Source: Caprella mutica
Lineage: Eukaryota; Arthropoda; Malacostraca; Amphipoda; Caprellidae
Reading direction: 5' to 3'
Assembly: GCA_947561585.1 (NCBI GenBank)
Contig: CANNZV010003187.1
Span: 37,142-101,141, forward strand
Length of the DNA: 64,000 nucleotides
Under the pieces are notes generated by a model. The model saw only the letters and a list, made by a program, of their open reading frames with translations, was not told the DNA's origin and did no database searches. Every line of letters starts with the position of its first letter. Within the stretch, counting starts at the first letter, position 1. Positions 21,543 through 32,965 of the stretch are shown here, piece by piece. Both the position numbers and the translations under genes were made by a program.

Positions 21543-24542
21543 GCGACACCTACAGGCGTAATAGTAGCAACAAAAAATGAGATATAACTACAGGTGAATC
21601 TACAGGATCGATTGGCGTGATTTCCCCTCTACTGCTTATCAACTAACAAGCATCCTAAATTTGATTATCAACAAAACTGCTAATTTTATTATCACAATAG
21701 AAACATTAAAATAATGTTAAGACTCGTATAACAGTTGGTGAAAATGTTGCAACCTGTAACGGTAGAGTATAATTATATCGATTTATTGAAATTAATGCAA
21801 GCTTTTAAGTTTATTAACGGTAAAATAAAAATCTGTTATGATTGATTTAGTTTGAATGTATATAGATATAAGATAGAATTTAGAGTAACTATTATAACTG
21901 AATAATAATACGAATTTTAAATAAACAGCTAGCTACGACTGTCAAAAATTTATTATTGTAGCATTAAACATCAATAGGTTAATAGGAATTATTAAAAAAC
22001 ATTGTTGTATATAATTAGATACATTATAATTATATACAGTTGATAATAACAAATTTACTATAGTTTCCGCTGAAATGTTGCCTACAGAGCAATCAAATTG
22101 CATATTAGGAGACTAAAATAACAGTTTTCTGTGATTGTGACAGCATTCGAGGGTAAACTGCAATAAAACGCTATTGCAACTTGCTCATTGATTTCACTAT
22201 CGGCATATCTCAAAATACTCATTTTTCAGTGAAAAAAAGTATATACAATTGATAATCTGTTTATTTAAATGATAATAATAATGCATGAATGTTTCTTAGG
22301 TATAAAAAGGTTAGTAAACAATAACATTTTATGGTACACTTGTTATTACTTGGCATTTCTGAACAAGATGATTTCCATAGCCAGAAATTAGTTTAGATAT
22401 GACGTTAATGAAATTAAGAGTTATATGTTACTCCCTAGATCACAATGACTTAGAAAAAAAGGTACTGTTACTATTGAACCCTAATATATATTTATTTTTT
22501 GAATAATCAATTTCTTGGAGACTAAAAAATAACTCGCACGGACAATTCAAAGAGAATAAGTTTAATAATTCAACTAATTTTAGAATGGGTTTTAAGTCTT
22601 CTTCGAAATGAAAGGCCATATCACCGACGTCAAAAGGAAATTAAATACAAGGGACTGGAAGAAGCAGTCAGAAAGAAATGGGGCTCCATGATCAAAGTCA
22701 TCTTCAAACTGTTTGTAACAAGCTATTGGATGCAGAAAAGCTAGTCCGTGAATGGAGTCACTTACCAATGCATGTGACGAAAAAGGACACAAGGTGCGCA
22801 CCGGAGACTGCTTTCACGGATAGAAGAGGAAAATGAAGAGGTGATATTAAATGAAGCCTACGGGTCTACCTAACACAAAATCTAAGACCTCGTAGTTGAA
22901 GAACATAACCCTAGCGCTATCCTCTAAAACTGCAAAAATGATAAAAATGGTGAAAATGAGAAAATATCCAAATTACAACAGTTCGTGGCCCAAGGGACGC
23001 TATTCATCTTCTCTTCCATTCACCACGGACAGCTTCAGGATAGAGCCCCTGGAGAATAATGTATGGCTAAGGTTCAGTCAAACAATTGATAAGGTGGTAG
23101 GTATTAATACTTACTAATGGTTAGCAGTAACCACACAAAATTTTGAGTGGCACTGAATCTTATTAAACGAATCCCTAAATGGAATTTTACAACATACAGC
23201 CATGGTGCAATGAAAAATCAAGAATTGACAATACTAGGAAAGAAAATATAAATGTAGATTTGTCATGATGGATCAATAATGAAACAGAAGAATTTACACT
23301 ATAAATATTGATTATATTTCTCAGTTTGATGGAGAAGTGATGGGCAATCCCTTAGCTTCAACGTCAGCGAATATTTTTCTGTGTCATGAAGCTACTTGTC
23401 ATGTAAACTTTAACCAATAGTTTATAAACGTTACATTGATGAAACTTCCATTCCGTTTAGACACAGCTCTCACATAACAAAATTTCTAAATTACTAACAT
23501 TCCAATATTTTATTTACTTGCGACTCTGAAATTGATTCAAAACTTAATTAGCTTCCTATATGTTTTAATTGCTAGAGGAAATAATTTATTTGTATCTACT
23601 GTATTTCACAAAAAAGACATTCACTGGCCTTGGTATGAAATTTGAATCTCTTGTTTTTTTGAAGACTAATATAATTACATGTTTGATTTATAGGGCTTTT
23701 ATGATATGTTCTCGAGGCACGTTGTTTAAAAATGTGATGAATGTTTCGCATCAGTCCTTACCTATAAATCATTGGGGGTCTGAATCGTCTTTTCTTAGTG
23801 ATATTTTTGAAAAAATGGCTTCACTTGCGAAAGTATAGATACAGTATTTAAGAAAATTTCATGTAATATATATATTCAAATTTGGAGGTCCTGTGACCCT
23901 CAGATAAATATTAAAGCATCAGGTCGGAAGGGCTGACGCTCCAAACATGGGTCAAATGAAACATAAATACATGATCCAGCGAACTCCATCATATATATAA
24001 TATTTATGATTAAAAACTTGTAAGCTTAGCTGTGTGAGGAAGCCTGTTCAGTGTATATATTAGGTTAATAATTAGAGTATTTTGGACTTATTTTTGGTTT
24101 TGTTTCCAATGTCATCAAACGTAAACTATCCATTTTGATTGATAAGTTTTATCCTGAAGTTGTTCACCTATGAAGAAAATCTCCCACATTTACTTGTTAT
24201 TTTTTGAGTGACACTGTAGAGTCAGTCAACCAGCAAAGAGGATCAAAATCATCTAATTTCTGAACGATTTAAAAATTTCAACAAATTTTGATTACAGGAC
24301 ATTAGAATCCCTATTTATGGTTCCCGGAAAGCTGTCCACAGAAAAAAGCTCACAATAAAGGTGAAACTTAAATTATACATTTATTACAGCTATACGTATA
24401 TCTAATTTTGTGCCACCCCTGCCAGGTCATCATACAGTGCAACTCCTTCATTAATAGAGTCCTGAATAATGAACTAGCCTGTCTACTGTAAACATATTTT
24501 GTGTAATCTACCATGAAAGGGCTAGTTTTCTATTCATCTCTT

Positions 24543-24586
24543 AAATCCTCTATAGTGAACTATTTGCACTTCACTATAGAGGATTT
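24543..24586. repeat. Perfect 17-bp-arm hairpin
   Basis: AAATCCTCTATAGTGAA pairs exactly with TTCACTATAGAGGATTT across a 10-base loop. The same 17-mer occurs at 6600-6616 beside another small palindrome, which points to a dispersed MITE family. Confidence 0.7.
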
Positions 24587-25744
24587 TCACTGCACGATAA
24601 TGAAGTGTGCTGTCAGCAAACTACATTACGACTTAATATCGAAACATTAAATAAATATTATGCAGTTTTTACAGTGAGCATCATTCCGGTCACCTATTTT
24701 AATCCAATTCAGGCTACTACGTAATTATTAATTTCGTTAGGTATATAATAATTATTAAATATAGAAATATTTTGTATACCTATATTAGTTAGTCTGCATA
24801 GTTAGGTGAGATTGAAAGCTGTAATAATTGCGAGACATGTATTACTGTTCTTAGACAAAGACAATTTTTTTGATGATAATTGTGCGGTAACTAGCTATAA
24901 TAAACAGCACTATTATTATTCAGATGAAGTTATTAGAAGCAATTGGTTCTGAAATTAGTCATTCTCATTTACTTTTCAACCATTCTACTATTTTTTCATT
25001 CATCTCGACAATTAAATTAGCAAGACAATAGTTGATTGAAGTGTGTTTAGTGATATTCTATGTATTTTACTTCTGCTTCTATAAATGTTAGCGACTTGAA
25101 ACATATTTCTCTGACACTTTCATTCAAAGAATCACCATATCAAACACTGTTACATTATTTCTATCTTCTGTTGGAGAGATGACTTTTTTTCACTTCTTTG
25201 AACAATTATATTGATCTTTATGTGTGTTTCCCCTCTTTGAAGTCATAACGAAGAACTGCAAATAAGACGATATATAACTTTAGTTCTATTTCATTTTAGG
25301 GTAGTTAACTTCCATGTTATCGCACGGTTCCATATTTGCAGAAACGTAAAAATCAATAGGTAAACTATGATTAGGTACTATATTTTCTTTTCTTACGTGT
25401 CTGAAAATGTAGAACCAACAATATATTGCACATATACCCTACTACCAAAAATATGTCACAGAGCATGAAACTACTGTTTGTTCAATGTAACAATGTATTA
25501 ATCAAAATATCAAACTAATTATACACCAATACTGAGTGAGAGTTAAGCTATGGTTGGATTTTAAAACTTTTCATGCATTCACTATTTTGAACTTTTATCA
25601 CAGAGCATCAAATAATTCTGGCAAAAAATACTGGAAACTGTTTAATAGACTAAATATTCGAACTCTAAAAACAATTTTCATTCATTATAACTCATAGAAA
25701 ATGAAACGTTCAATTAAGGAGTACCAATTAAATAATTACTTGTT

Positions 25745-25827
25745 ACTTACCCCAGTCTTATTACCATTTTGTAATAAGACTGAGTCCGTGAGTCGTGATC
25801 TGGTAATAGAAGCGGGGTCTGCCTGCA
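25745..25827. repeat. Remnant of a pogo/Tigger-type MITE
   Basis: A hairpin AGTCTTATTAC/GTAATAAGACT is followed by gtgagtcgtgatctgg and agcggggtctgcctgcat, which resembles the inner and end sequence of the 225-bp MITE at 57,539. Decayed, with one end only. Confidence 0.35.
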
Positions 25828-26423
25828 TATAAATTGTGCATCTTTAAGTTAAAATTAGGATTCTTGAGGATAATTTTTGTACAAAATCAGCAGCCTGAAA
25901 GAAGAAATGGCAATTTTTATTATCACTCTTGTTTTGCATTTTATTTTGAAATTGAGGTTTCCAAGGACAAAATCTATTACTTTAATTTTACATCTAATTA
26001 TTTTATGATTTATTAATATATTAAAACATTTAAATAACAATTGCAAACTTTTGGTGAATAGAAAGTAATTAAGGATTTATAGATATTAATTTATTGATAA
26101 TTTTACATATCTCAATCATTTTAACAGGTAGTTAAACATTTCAATAATCATTAAAAAATTACATAAAATAAAGTATTTCATTTCTTCCAATTTTTAAACA
26201 GGGTGAACTTCAATTTCTATTTCTTTTTAGAACAATTTTCATGATTTTGTCTTAGACATGCATATCATGAATAATGAATTAATTAGTAATATTTTATACA
26301 AATTGATATACTTTAATTAACATTGAATTTAAAATCCACATTGCTTTACCTTACTTATGACTCTCCCTGTATAACACACCTAGCTAAATAATTATCAAGT
26401 TTACTACAATTGACAGTTTTTTG

Positions 26424-26570
26424 TCATAATTGTGACTGTTTGAGAGAAGATTTAGTGAACTGCAGTTTTTCCCAAATGCCGAGACACATTTTGATGAGCC
26501 TAGTGTCTCTACTTTCTTTGGGCAGAAGTCTTTGCTTCTTGAATTCTTCTCTGATGATCCATGATGCAAA
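26424..26570 (-). CDS. Unknown gene, exon 3 (C-terminus)
   Basis: Acceptor TTTTTTTCATCAG; 49 codons with stop TGA. Encodes FASWIIREEFKKQRLLPKES and a final LIKMCLGIWEKLQF segment. Confidence 0.72.
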   Translation of the reverse strand, partial: FASWIIREEFKKQRLLPKESRDTRLIKMCLGIWEKLQFTKSSLKQSQL

Positions 26571-27706
26571 CTGATGAAAAAAAGGATAGTAAATTATTTG
26601 CTTCAAATTTAACCTCATTTAACACTCACTTATACATTAAGATTAGTTAATTTAGCAAAAGGATAATTGTACTCAACTTCTTAGCTATAGTTTAAATTAA
26701 TTTCAAAGATAAATAACTTTCCATATCTTTATTTATCTCCTAACATTTTCAAATCTGTTAATATGATTTTCTAGCTTAAAATAATGTAATAACATCAATA
26801 AAAGACAAACAAACCTTGTATTTGCCTTTCTGAATAGCAGCGATGGCCATGTACAGCTTACAGCGAGACATTATAGCCGGGTCACCCACTGACATCGCTA
26901 TGTTCATCTGCTGCAGAGTGATCACCTCAGCCTTGTCAGCCCAATTGAGATTGTAGTCACCCAGAGCTGAGCAAGCTCCTCCTAGAGTGGATAGCCATGA
27001 CATTGACTCCTCCAAGTGAATTCTCTCCAAAACGCTGTGTGTCAACATGCGGCTCCATCTTATTGATGATCATGGGAAAACAAAAGATTGGAAATAAATA
27101 AATATTCATTGTAATAGGTGATATTACAAGAATACAAGATAATTAATTCATGAATCATAATTGCAATTTGGCATAGCTTAATAGTGATAAATCTCAATGT
27201 CGAAATATTAGAAATATGGAATTCTCGTAGTTACTAAATAATTTAGACAGACAGTTTTTGAAATATAATATTTAAACTTTTTTTGCTCATTTGTAAATTA
27301 TATTTACAACTTACTTCTTATCAATATATAATGGGATGAGAGAATCTGTTGTAATATTCAAAACAAATTCTTCACAGCTCTTAGTATTTTCTAATCTGGA
27401 ATCATAGCATTTGTTAGATTTCTTTGATGTGTACCATTTATTGATGAAAGACTTTCTGTATCTTTTAGACCAATGTAATGTCTGTAACAATGCACGAAGT
27501 GTTCTGCAATCTAATACCAAAGACTGTTTCATTATTTTTCCACAGTTTCTTCGGGCATTGCAATCTTCATCAACGGAAACATTTAGGAGAAACTTGTCAT
27601 CTTTAGTATGAGTATCTCTTCCATTAACATGATCCATTTCATTGATATTTGATTCATAAGACATTACTGGATAGATTCCATCTCTTTTTAGGAGAATTGA
27701 TTCCAT
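26424..27706 (-). CDS. Conserved-looking protein of unknown function, three exons (260 aa)
   Basis: Join of 27315-27706, 26815-27058 and 26424-26570. The donors are GTAAGT and GTTTGT, the acceptors CAATAAG and CATCAG, and the phases (2, then 0) keep one open frame of 783 nt. The N-terminal third is Lys/Asn-rich. The middle has LHWSKRYRKSFINKWY. The C-terminal half is helical and TPR-like (SWLSTLGGACSALGD, ITLQQMNIAMSVGDP, SRCKLYMAIAAIQKGKYK, then FASWIIREEF and TRLIKMCLGIWEKLQF). I do not recognise the family and assign no function. The ATG at 27706 is the first in frame; upstream exons are possible. The coherent splicing and non-repetitive composition make it look like a real host gene. Confidence 0.75.
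26815..27058 (-). CDS. Unknown gene, exon 2
   Basis: One base completes a Lys codon from exon 1; the exon ends in phase 0 at AAG|GTTTGT. Carries the best conserved-looking block, with regularly spaced Ala, Gly and Leu that suggest paired helices. Confidence 0.75.
27315..27706 (-). CDS. Unknown gene, exon 1
   Basis: Begins MESILLKRDGIYPVM and ends YIDK plus two bases of a Lys codon at a GTAAGT donor. Polar and low in hydrophobics in the first 80 residues, so probably flexible. Confidence 0.65.
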
Positions 27707-27721
27707 TATGTTTGAAAACAA

Positions 27722-27949
27722 TACCTATTTAATATTTTAAAGTGAATATATATCTGTAATACAAAATATTAATTTTAACAAAATATAATATCCAAAAGTA
27801 AGCGGAAGAGAAAAATAAAAATGATGAATACTGGATTTTTTATTGCTGGTTAATTTAGCTTTGATTTTTCTTGAACTGCTGGAGGACTTTTTTCTATTCA
27901 TTTCAATATTACTTATTACTATTCAATTTGAGAGAGGAGAATATTAGAG
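27722..27949. other. 5' flank of the unknown gene
   Basis: AT-rich, no feature seen. It would hold the promoter if no upstream exon exists. Confidence 0.35.
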
Positions 27950-29190
27950 ATTTAGAGAACTAGAAAAATTAGGATACTGGCACTTATTATGCCAGTCTGT
28001 ATTTGGTTCAGGTAATAAAGCATCTCCCAGTCTGTATTTGGTGCACAAAATCCCACAGACTTTTCTAAAAAGAAAAAATCCACCAGAAATTTCCAATAAT
28101 TTGGCTGATCCAGCAACATTTTCCCAATTTATCCACATGAAATTAATGGGAACATAGGAATAAATAGCTAAAAATCTATCTACTTTACAAGAATATTATC
28201 TTCAAAGGGAAAAAATGCATGATCAAATTCACAATTTTAATGTTGAGCTTGTGAAAGTTATTTTGAGCGCTTCAATTGCATTTAGCAAATGGCAAGAAAT
28301 ATTTATTTTATTTTTCACCTATGCTACAATGTTATTTAGGAGAGAATTTATGATAATTTGATCTTTTTGGAGATTATATTGGTGATTTTTGGAGAGACAT
28401 GGAGAATTTATAGCTATACTATTTTACTTGGTATTTGATGCACAAAATCCCACTAACTTTTTGAAAAAATCCACCAACCATTTATCTGTTACACCAACAT
28501 TTTTCCAATTTAGTCCCAGGTAATACCGTAATAGTCTAATAGAGCATGTCCGTACTCACCATTTTAATGGAGAGTTTGAGACAGTTATTTTGAGCCCTTG
28601 CAAATATTTATTTTTCTCCTGTGCTACAAGACTATCAGCCTGCAGAAGATGCATGAAGTTGTGAAGTTTATCCGGCGGCTTTTGAGGTCTTGAAATTAGT
28701 CTCCTGAATTATCCGGCGACAATTTTCTAATTAATTCCTATGTTTACATGTACATATTGGAGAAAATTTTGAGAGTTTTGGCCATTTTGGAGAGAAATTG
28801 CCCCAAAAATTAAATATCTGGAGACTGATTGTGCATGATTTGCAGACTGGCAAGACTACAGCAACAATCATACAAATACAATGATATTTTTAAGAGAATT
28901 TATGATAATCCATGTTACAGAGTAGCTATGTCAGTTAAAGCCAATTAATTGGCTTAGATTTCAAATAGTCAAAACTCAGATATGTCTAATTGGCTTTAAA
29001 TTTGGAATTAATTCCTATGTTCCCATGTTAATTTTGGCTTGAAATCTTGAAAAAATGAGCCAAGTTGGCTTGGCTCAGAATTTTCTTGAAATGTTGGCTC
29101 AAAAAATTGACTTAACAATTTTTCAGACTCTGAAAAATGGATGATACCTAATATGATCAATTTTGGAAATTTGATTATTTTTGGAGAGAG
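27950..29190 (+). repeat. Left half of an old palindromic repeat
   Basis: Contains two direct copies of a block with gcacaaaatcccac and aaaatccacca (28,030 and 28,436), and segments such as ccattttggagagaaattgc (28,788) that are inverted relative to 33,700-33,830. No coding frame. The host copy of the copia target CAGAG is at 29,191-29,195. Confidence 0.55.
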
Positions 29191-29195
29191 CAGAG

Positions 29196-29532
29196 TGTTG
29201 AAATTTTAGTTTAAATGTATTACACACTCTTTATATGTTTAATGTTAACTTCCTGTTAGACTAGCTCAGCTATATTAAATTACCTATTGTTTAAATAACA
29301 ATGTATTACTTTTATGAGAAACGGACTTAAGGTCTAAAGTCCATTACAGTTCCGGCGCGTGTTAAATAACACCGCATGTAAATTCTTAAGTCAGTCTGTT
29401 TTTGCATTACTCAGAGAGAGATGTGATTCTCTCATCTCTCTAATATTCTTCTCTCTGTATAACATATTACTCTTTAAATAAACTCTATGTCTTAACGTTG
29501 TTAACCCACTGTAATTTAACCTAATTCTAACA
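29196..29532 (+). repeat. Copia 5' LTR
   Basis: 337 bp with TG..CA ends. It contains an AATAAAC signal near 29,476. It differs from the 3' LTR at ccggCgcgtg, catgtAaattc and ctttAaataa. Confidence 0.93.
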
Positions 29533-29548
29533 GGTTATGGGCCCAGTG
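29533..29548 (+). promoter_or_regulatory. Copia primer-binding site (half tRNA-iMet)
   Basis: GGTTATGGGCCCAGTG directly follows the 5' LTR. It is complementary to the anticodon stem and loop of initiator tRNA-Met (GGGCCCATAACC) and not to a tRNA 3' end. Confidence 0.8.
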
Positions 29549-30032
29549 AACGATTAGAGTTTATAAATCAAATTATGTTTAAACAAGTTAGAAGTCTATT
29601 ACAGTAATCAATAAAAACTAAGTGCAGTGAAAAAGTGTTAAACTAAATGAAACATATACGCACGAACGCTTGTGTAAGCATATCGTGTTAACGCGGTAAT
29701 GAGGTCGATTATATGGACTGCTCTAGCGAAAATGTACTTGTTTTTATAGTATAATTATTTAGTATTTGTGCGGAAGAGGTGTCAAGAGAGGTCACAAATT
29801 ACCTTTAAATCTGTGACCTTATCCTTTGGTAAACAGTCTTTCAACAAAAGGTTCTTGCAAACTAAGACTTGTGTTGCTGTTCCAATTGAATATTAATAAT
29901 TATATTCAGTGAAGTTATTCTTATGAATTAGAATAATTTTAAAACATCAATTCAGTTAAACAGTAAATCAATTTAACTGCTTTGTTTGTTTATGTTTGTT
30001 AAGTATTGAATGATAATAAATACTTTGAAAAC

Positions 30033-30794
30033 ATGTCTTCAAATAAGTTACCGGGGATTGTTCCCCTAGACGGAAATAATTACCCCACATGGAGGGTACA
30101 GATGAAGATGTATCTCTTAAGAGAGAAACTGATGGATTTTGCTGATGGAACTAAACCAGTTCCAATAGATTCCGCTTCAACTGATGTTAAAGCTGCCTAT
30201 GCTAATAACAAGAATAAAGCTCTGGCAGATATAGTACTATCTATTTCACCGGATCAATTGTACTTAGTTGGACAACCCACGGATCCACAAGCTGTCTGGA
30301 CCACCCTTCAAGAAACGTTTCAGAAAAACACGTGGGCGAACAAATTTCGTCTGAAGAAGAAGCTTTACAACTTAAAATTGAAGTCTCCCGAACTACTCAA
30401 CTCCCACTTAAAAGAACTAACTGAAGTTTTTCAAGAGCTTGCCTTGTTAAAAAAAGTGATCAGTGAAGAGGATAAAGTTATTTGTCTCCTATCATCACTA
30501 CCAGAGCCGTTTGAAGTGCTTGTTACCACTCTTGAAGCACAGACAGACATACCTACCTGGATTACCGTAGCTGACACACTCCGGAGAGAAGCTGAAAAGT
30601 TGAGTATTAAATCCAATGATGCTTTGGCATTATCAAATACTCAGATTGATGCTGCAGTAAATAAACAGTCAATCAAGTGCCATTTTTGCAAAAAATTGGG
30701 ACACGTGAAGAAAGACTGCTTTAAATTTAAACGGTATTCTCAAACTAACAGAACTCAAAACCAGCCAAATGGTGTAAATGAATGTAACCTTTGA
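30033..30794 (+). CDS. Copia Gag (nucleocapsid)
   Basis: From ATG at 30033 (MSSNKLPGIVPLDGNNYPTW) the frame shows the copia-type Gag domain: NYPTWRVQMKMYL, the helical NKFRLKKKLYNLKL block and SSLPEPFEVLV. It ends with a CX2CX4HX4C zinc knuckle (CHFCKKLGHVKKDC). The frame ends 19 codons past the knuckle because the deletion junction falls there: the next bases in another frame read VTFDESIS, a sequence normally found after the integrase core. Gag packages the element RNA. This one may be intact up to the junction. Confidence 0.88.
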   Translation: MSSNKLPGIVPLDGNNYPTWRVQMKMYLLREKLMDFADGTKPVPIDSASTDVKAAYANNKNKALADIVLSISPDQLYLVGQPTDPQAVWTTLQETFQKNTWANKFRLKKKLYNLKLKSPELLNSHLKELTEVFQELALLKKVISEEDKVICLLSSLPEPFEVLVTTLEAQTDIPTWITVADTLRREAEKLSIKSNDALALSNTQIDAAVNKQSIKCHFCKKLGHVKKDCFKFKRYSQTNRTQNQPNGVNECNL

Positions 30795-32611
30795 TGAATC
30801 AATTTCATCTAAGATTGAGAACCCTCAACTGATTGAGACTCCTACCTTTCCACTGGTGTTCCCTTCAGAAGATTCAGAACCTGCTGGGCCTGAGAACCAA
30901 ACTCCTGAAAATAATCCTCCCTGATGCGCAACCTGTACCAGTTATCAGTCCTGATGAGGATCTTAGACGATCGTCTAGAATTCGTCGAGCTCCTATTAGA
31001 TATGGTAGTTGGGAGTATGATCAGTTTGAGGAGGAGGAGGGTTTATTAGTAAATGGGAATATCAATATCGAGCCTAGGTCGGTATCTGAGGCTCTTAATA
31101 GCGGTTCTGAATCCTCTAAATGGAAACATGCCATGGAGAGGGAATTAAATGCTTTTGAGAAACATAAAGTTTTTGAACTCGTAAAACCTACCTCAGATTT
31201 AAACATAATTAAATCTAAATGGGTGTTTAAAAGAAAAAAGGGATCTGATGGTAGGGTGGTTTCATATAAAGCTAGATTAGTCGCTCAGGGTTTTTTACAG
31301 AGACCTGGAATCTACTATGATGAAATTTTTGCTCCTGTAGTGAGATTTGAATCGGTGCGAACCATGTTATCTTTAGCAGCTAACCAAAAATTATTTTTAC
31401 ATCACTTGGATGTCAATTCTGCTTTTTTGAATGGGGATCTTAAAGAAAATGTTTATATTAGACAGCCTCCTGGCTATGCTATTCCAGGAAAAGAAGATTT
31501 AGTATGTAAACTAAATAAATCTATGTATGGGTTAAAACAATCACCCAAATGTTGGAATGATGCTTTAGATGCATATCTTAAATCCTTAGGATTTATTCAG
31601 TTCTCTTGTGACTCATGTATATATGTTAAAGTAATCAATAACTCTCCATGCTTCATTTCTGTGTATGTAGATGATATTATTGTAGCATGTAAGAACTATG
31701 ATGACCTGACTAAAATCAAGACTGATTTAAGTGCTAAATTTGAGATGAAAGACTTAGGAAAATTATCCTATTTCTTAGGCATAAAAGTCGTACAAGACGA
31801 AAATAAAATAGCCCTAAATCAATCTTCATTTGTCAACGAGTTATTAGATAGATTTGAATTCAATAATTGTAAACCGGTTTCAACCCCTGCTGATGTTAAT
31901 TCCCATTTGGAACCAACTACTGATGAGTGTGAACTAGTAGACAAAACTAAATATCAGTCAGCTGTAGGTGCCTTACTGTATCTATCTACTAAAACTAGAC
32001 CTGACATAACTTATGCAGTTGGAAATGTCTCTAAATTTTGTTCCAATCCAAACACTAAGCACTGGTCTGCAATTAAGAGAATATTTAGATACCTAAAGGG
32101 CACACCTGATCTTGGCATTACCATTGGTAATGAAGATTCTGAGTTGATAGGTTATTCTGATGCCGACTGGGCAGGTAACAGAGTTGATAGGAAAAGTACT
32201 TCTGGCCAATGCTTTATGTTAAATAATTCCATTATTTCTTGGCGCTCTGTGAAACAGTCATGTGTTGCTTTATCAACGGCTGAAGCTGAATATGTTTCCC
32301 TCTCTGGTGCCTCCCAAGAAGCTGTATTTCTAAATAAATTACTATTAGATCTTAAAGTACCAAATAAGAATCCTATAGTTTTGTTTGAGGATAATCAGTC
32401 AGCTATTTGTATTGCTAAAAATGCTAAAAATCATCCTAGATCGAAACACATTGATATTAAATTTCATTACATTAGAGATCTTGTTGCTTCAAACACAATT
32501 AAACTTGTGTATTGCCCCAGTGAAACTATGCTTGCTGACATATTCACTAAACCGTTGCCTACTGATAGATTTACCAAATTAGTTGAATTAATAGGCATGA
32601 AAAATATATAA
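30780..32611 (+). pseudogene. Copia Pol remnant: integrase C-terminus, RT and RNase H
   Basis: A 592-codon frame (to the stop at 32611) follows the deletion. It starts near the end of integrase (DLRRSSRIRRAPIRYG). It then holds the RT with WVFKRKKGSDG, ARLVAQGF, HHLDVNSAFLNGDL, PPGY, YGLKQSPKCW and the catalytic YVDD, and RNase H with SDADWAG, STAEAEY, EDNQSAI and HIDIKFHYIRD. The first part (30780-30925) is in a different frame and ends in a stop, so a one-base shift near 30,925 also breaks it. Protease and the integrase catalytic core, about 550 residues in a full copia, are missing. RT and RNase H themselves look undamaged. It cannot integrate unaided. Confidence 0.88.
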
Positions 32612-32614
32612 TGT

Positions 32615-32628
32615 CGGGTGAGGAGGAG
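32615..32628 (+). promoter_or_regulatory. Copia polypurine tract
   Basis: A purine-rich gggtgaggaggag run lies immediately upstream of the 3' LTR, the usual plus-strand primer position. Confidence 0.7.
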
Positions 32629-32965
32629 TGTTGAAATTTTAGTTTAAATGTATTACACACTCTTTATATGTTTAATGTTAACTTCCTGTTAGACTAGCTC
32701 AGCTATATTAAATTACCTATTGTTTAAATAACAATGTATTACTTTTATGAGAAACGGACTTAAGGTCTAAAGTCCATTACAGTTCCGGTGCGTGTTAAAT
32801 AACACCGCATGTGAATTCTTAAGTCAGTCTGTTTTTGCATTACTCAGAGAGAGATGTGATTCTCTCATCTCTCTAATATTCTTCTCTCTGTATAACATAT
32901 TACTCTTTGAATAAACTCTATGTCTTAACGTTGTTAACCCACTGTAATTTAACCTAATTCTAACA
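32629..32965 (+). repeat. Copia 3' LTR
   Basis: 337 bp, nearly identical to the 5' LTR, followed directly by the CAGAG duplication (32966-32970). Confidence 0.93.

Larger units (their letters stand above)
21543..26423. other. 4.9 kb AT-rich intergenic region
   Basis: No convincing gene. Around 22,580-23,120 there are short frames that look somewhat coding (for example RIEEENEEVILNEAYGST and a frame after an acceptor-like attacaacag at 22,980), but they do not join or match a family I know. Short hairpins at 24,543 and 25,745 are listed apart. A gtgccacccctgccaggtca motif at 24,411 resembles a dispersed repeat also seen near 63,570. Confidence 0.4.

Noticed and set aside
22580..23120. Possible exons of an unknown gene
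   Set aside because: Coding-like pieces occur in several frames but no splice combination gives a coherent protein.
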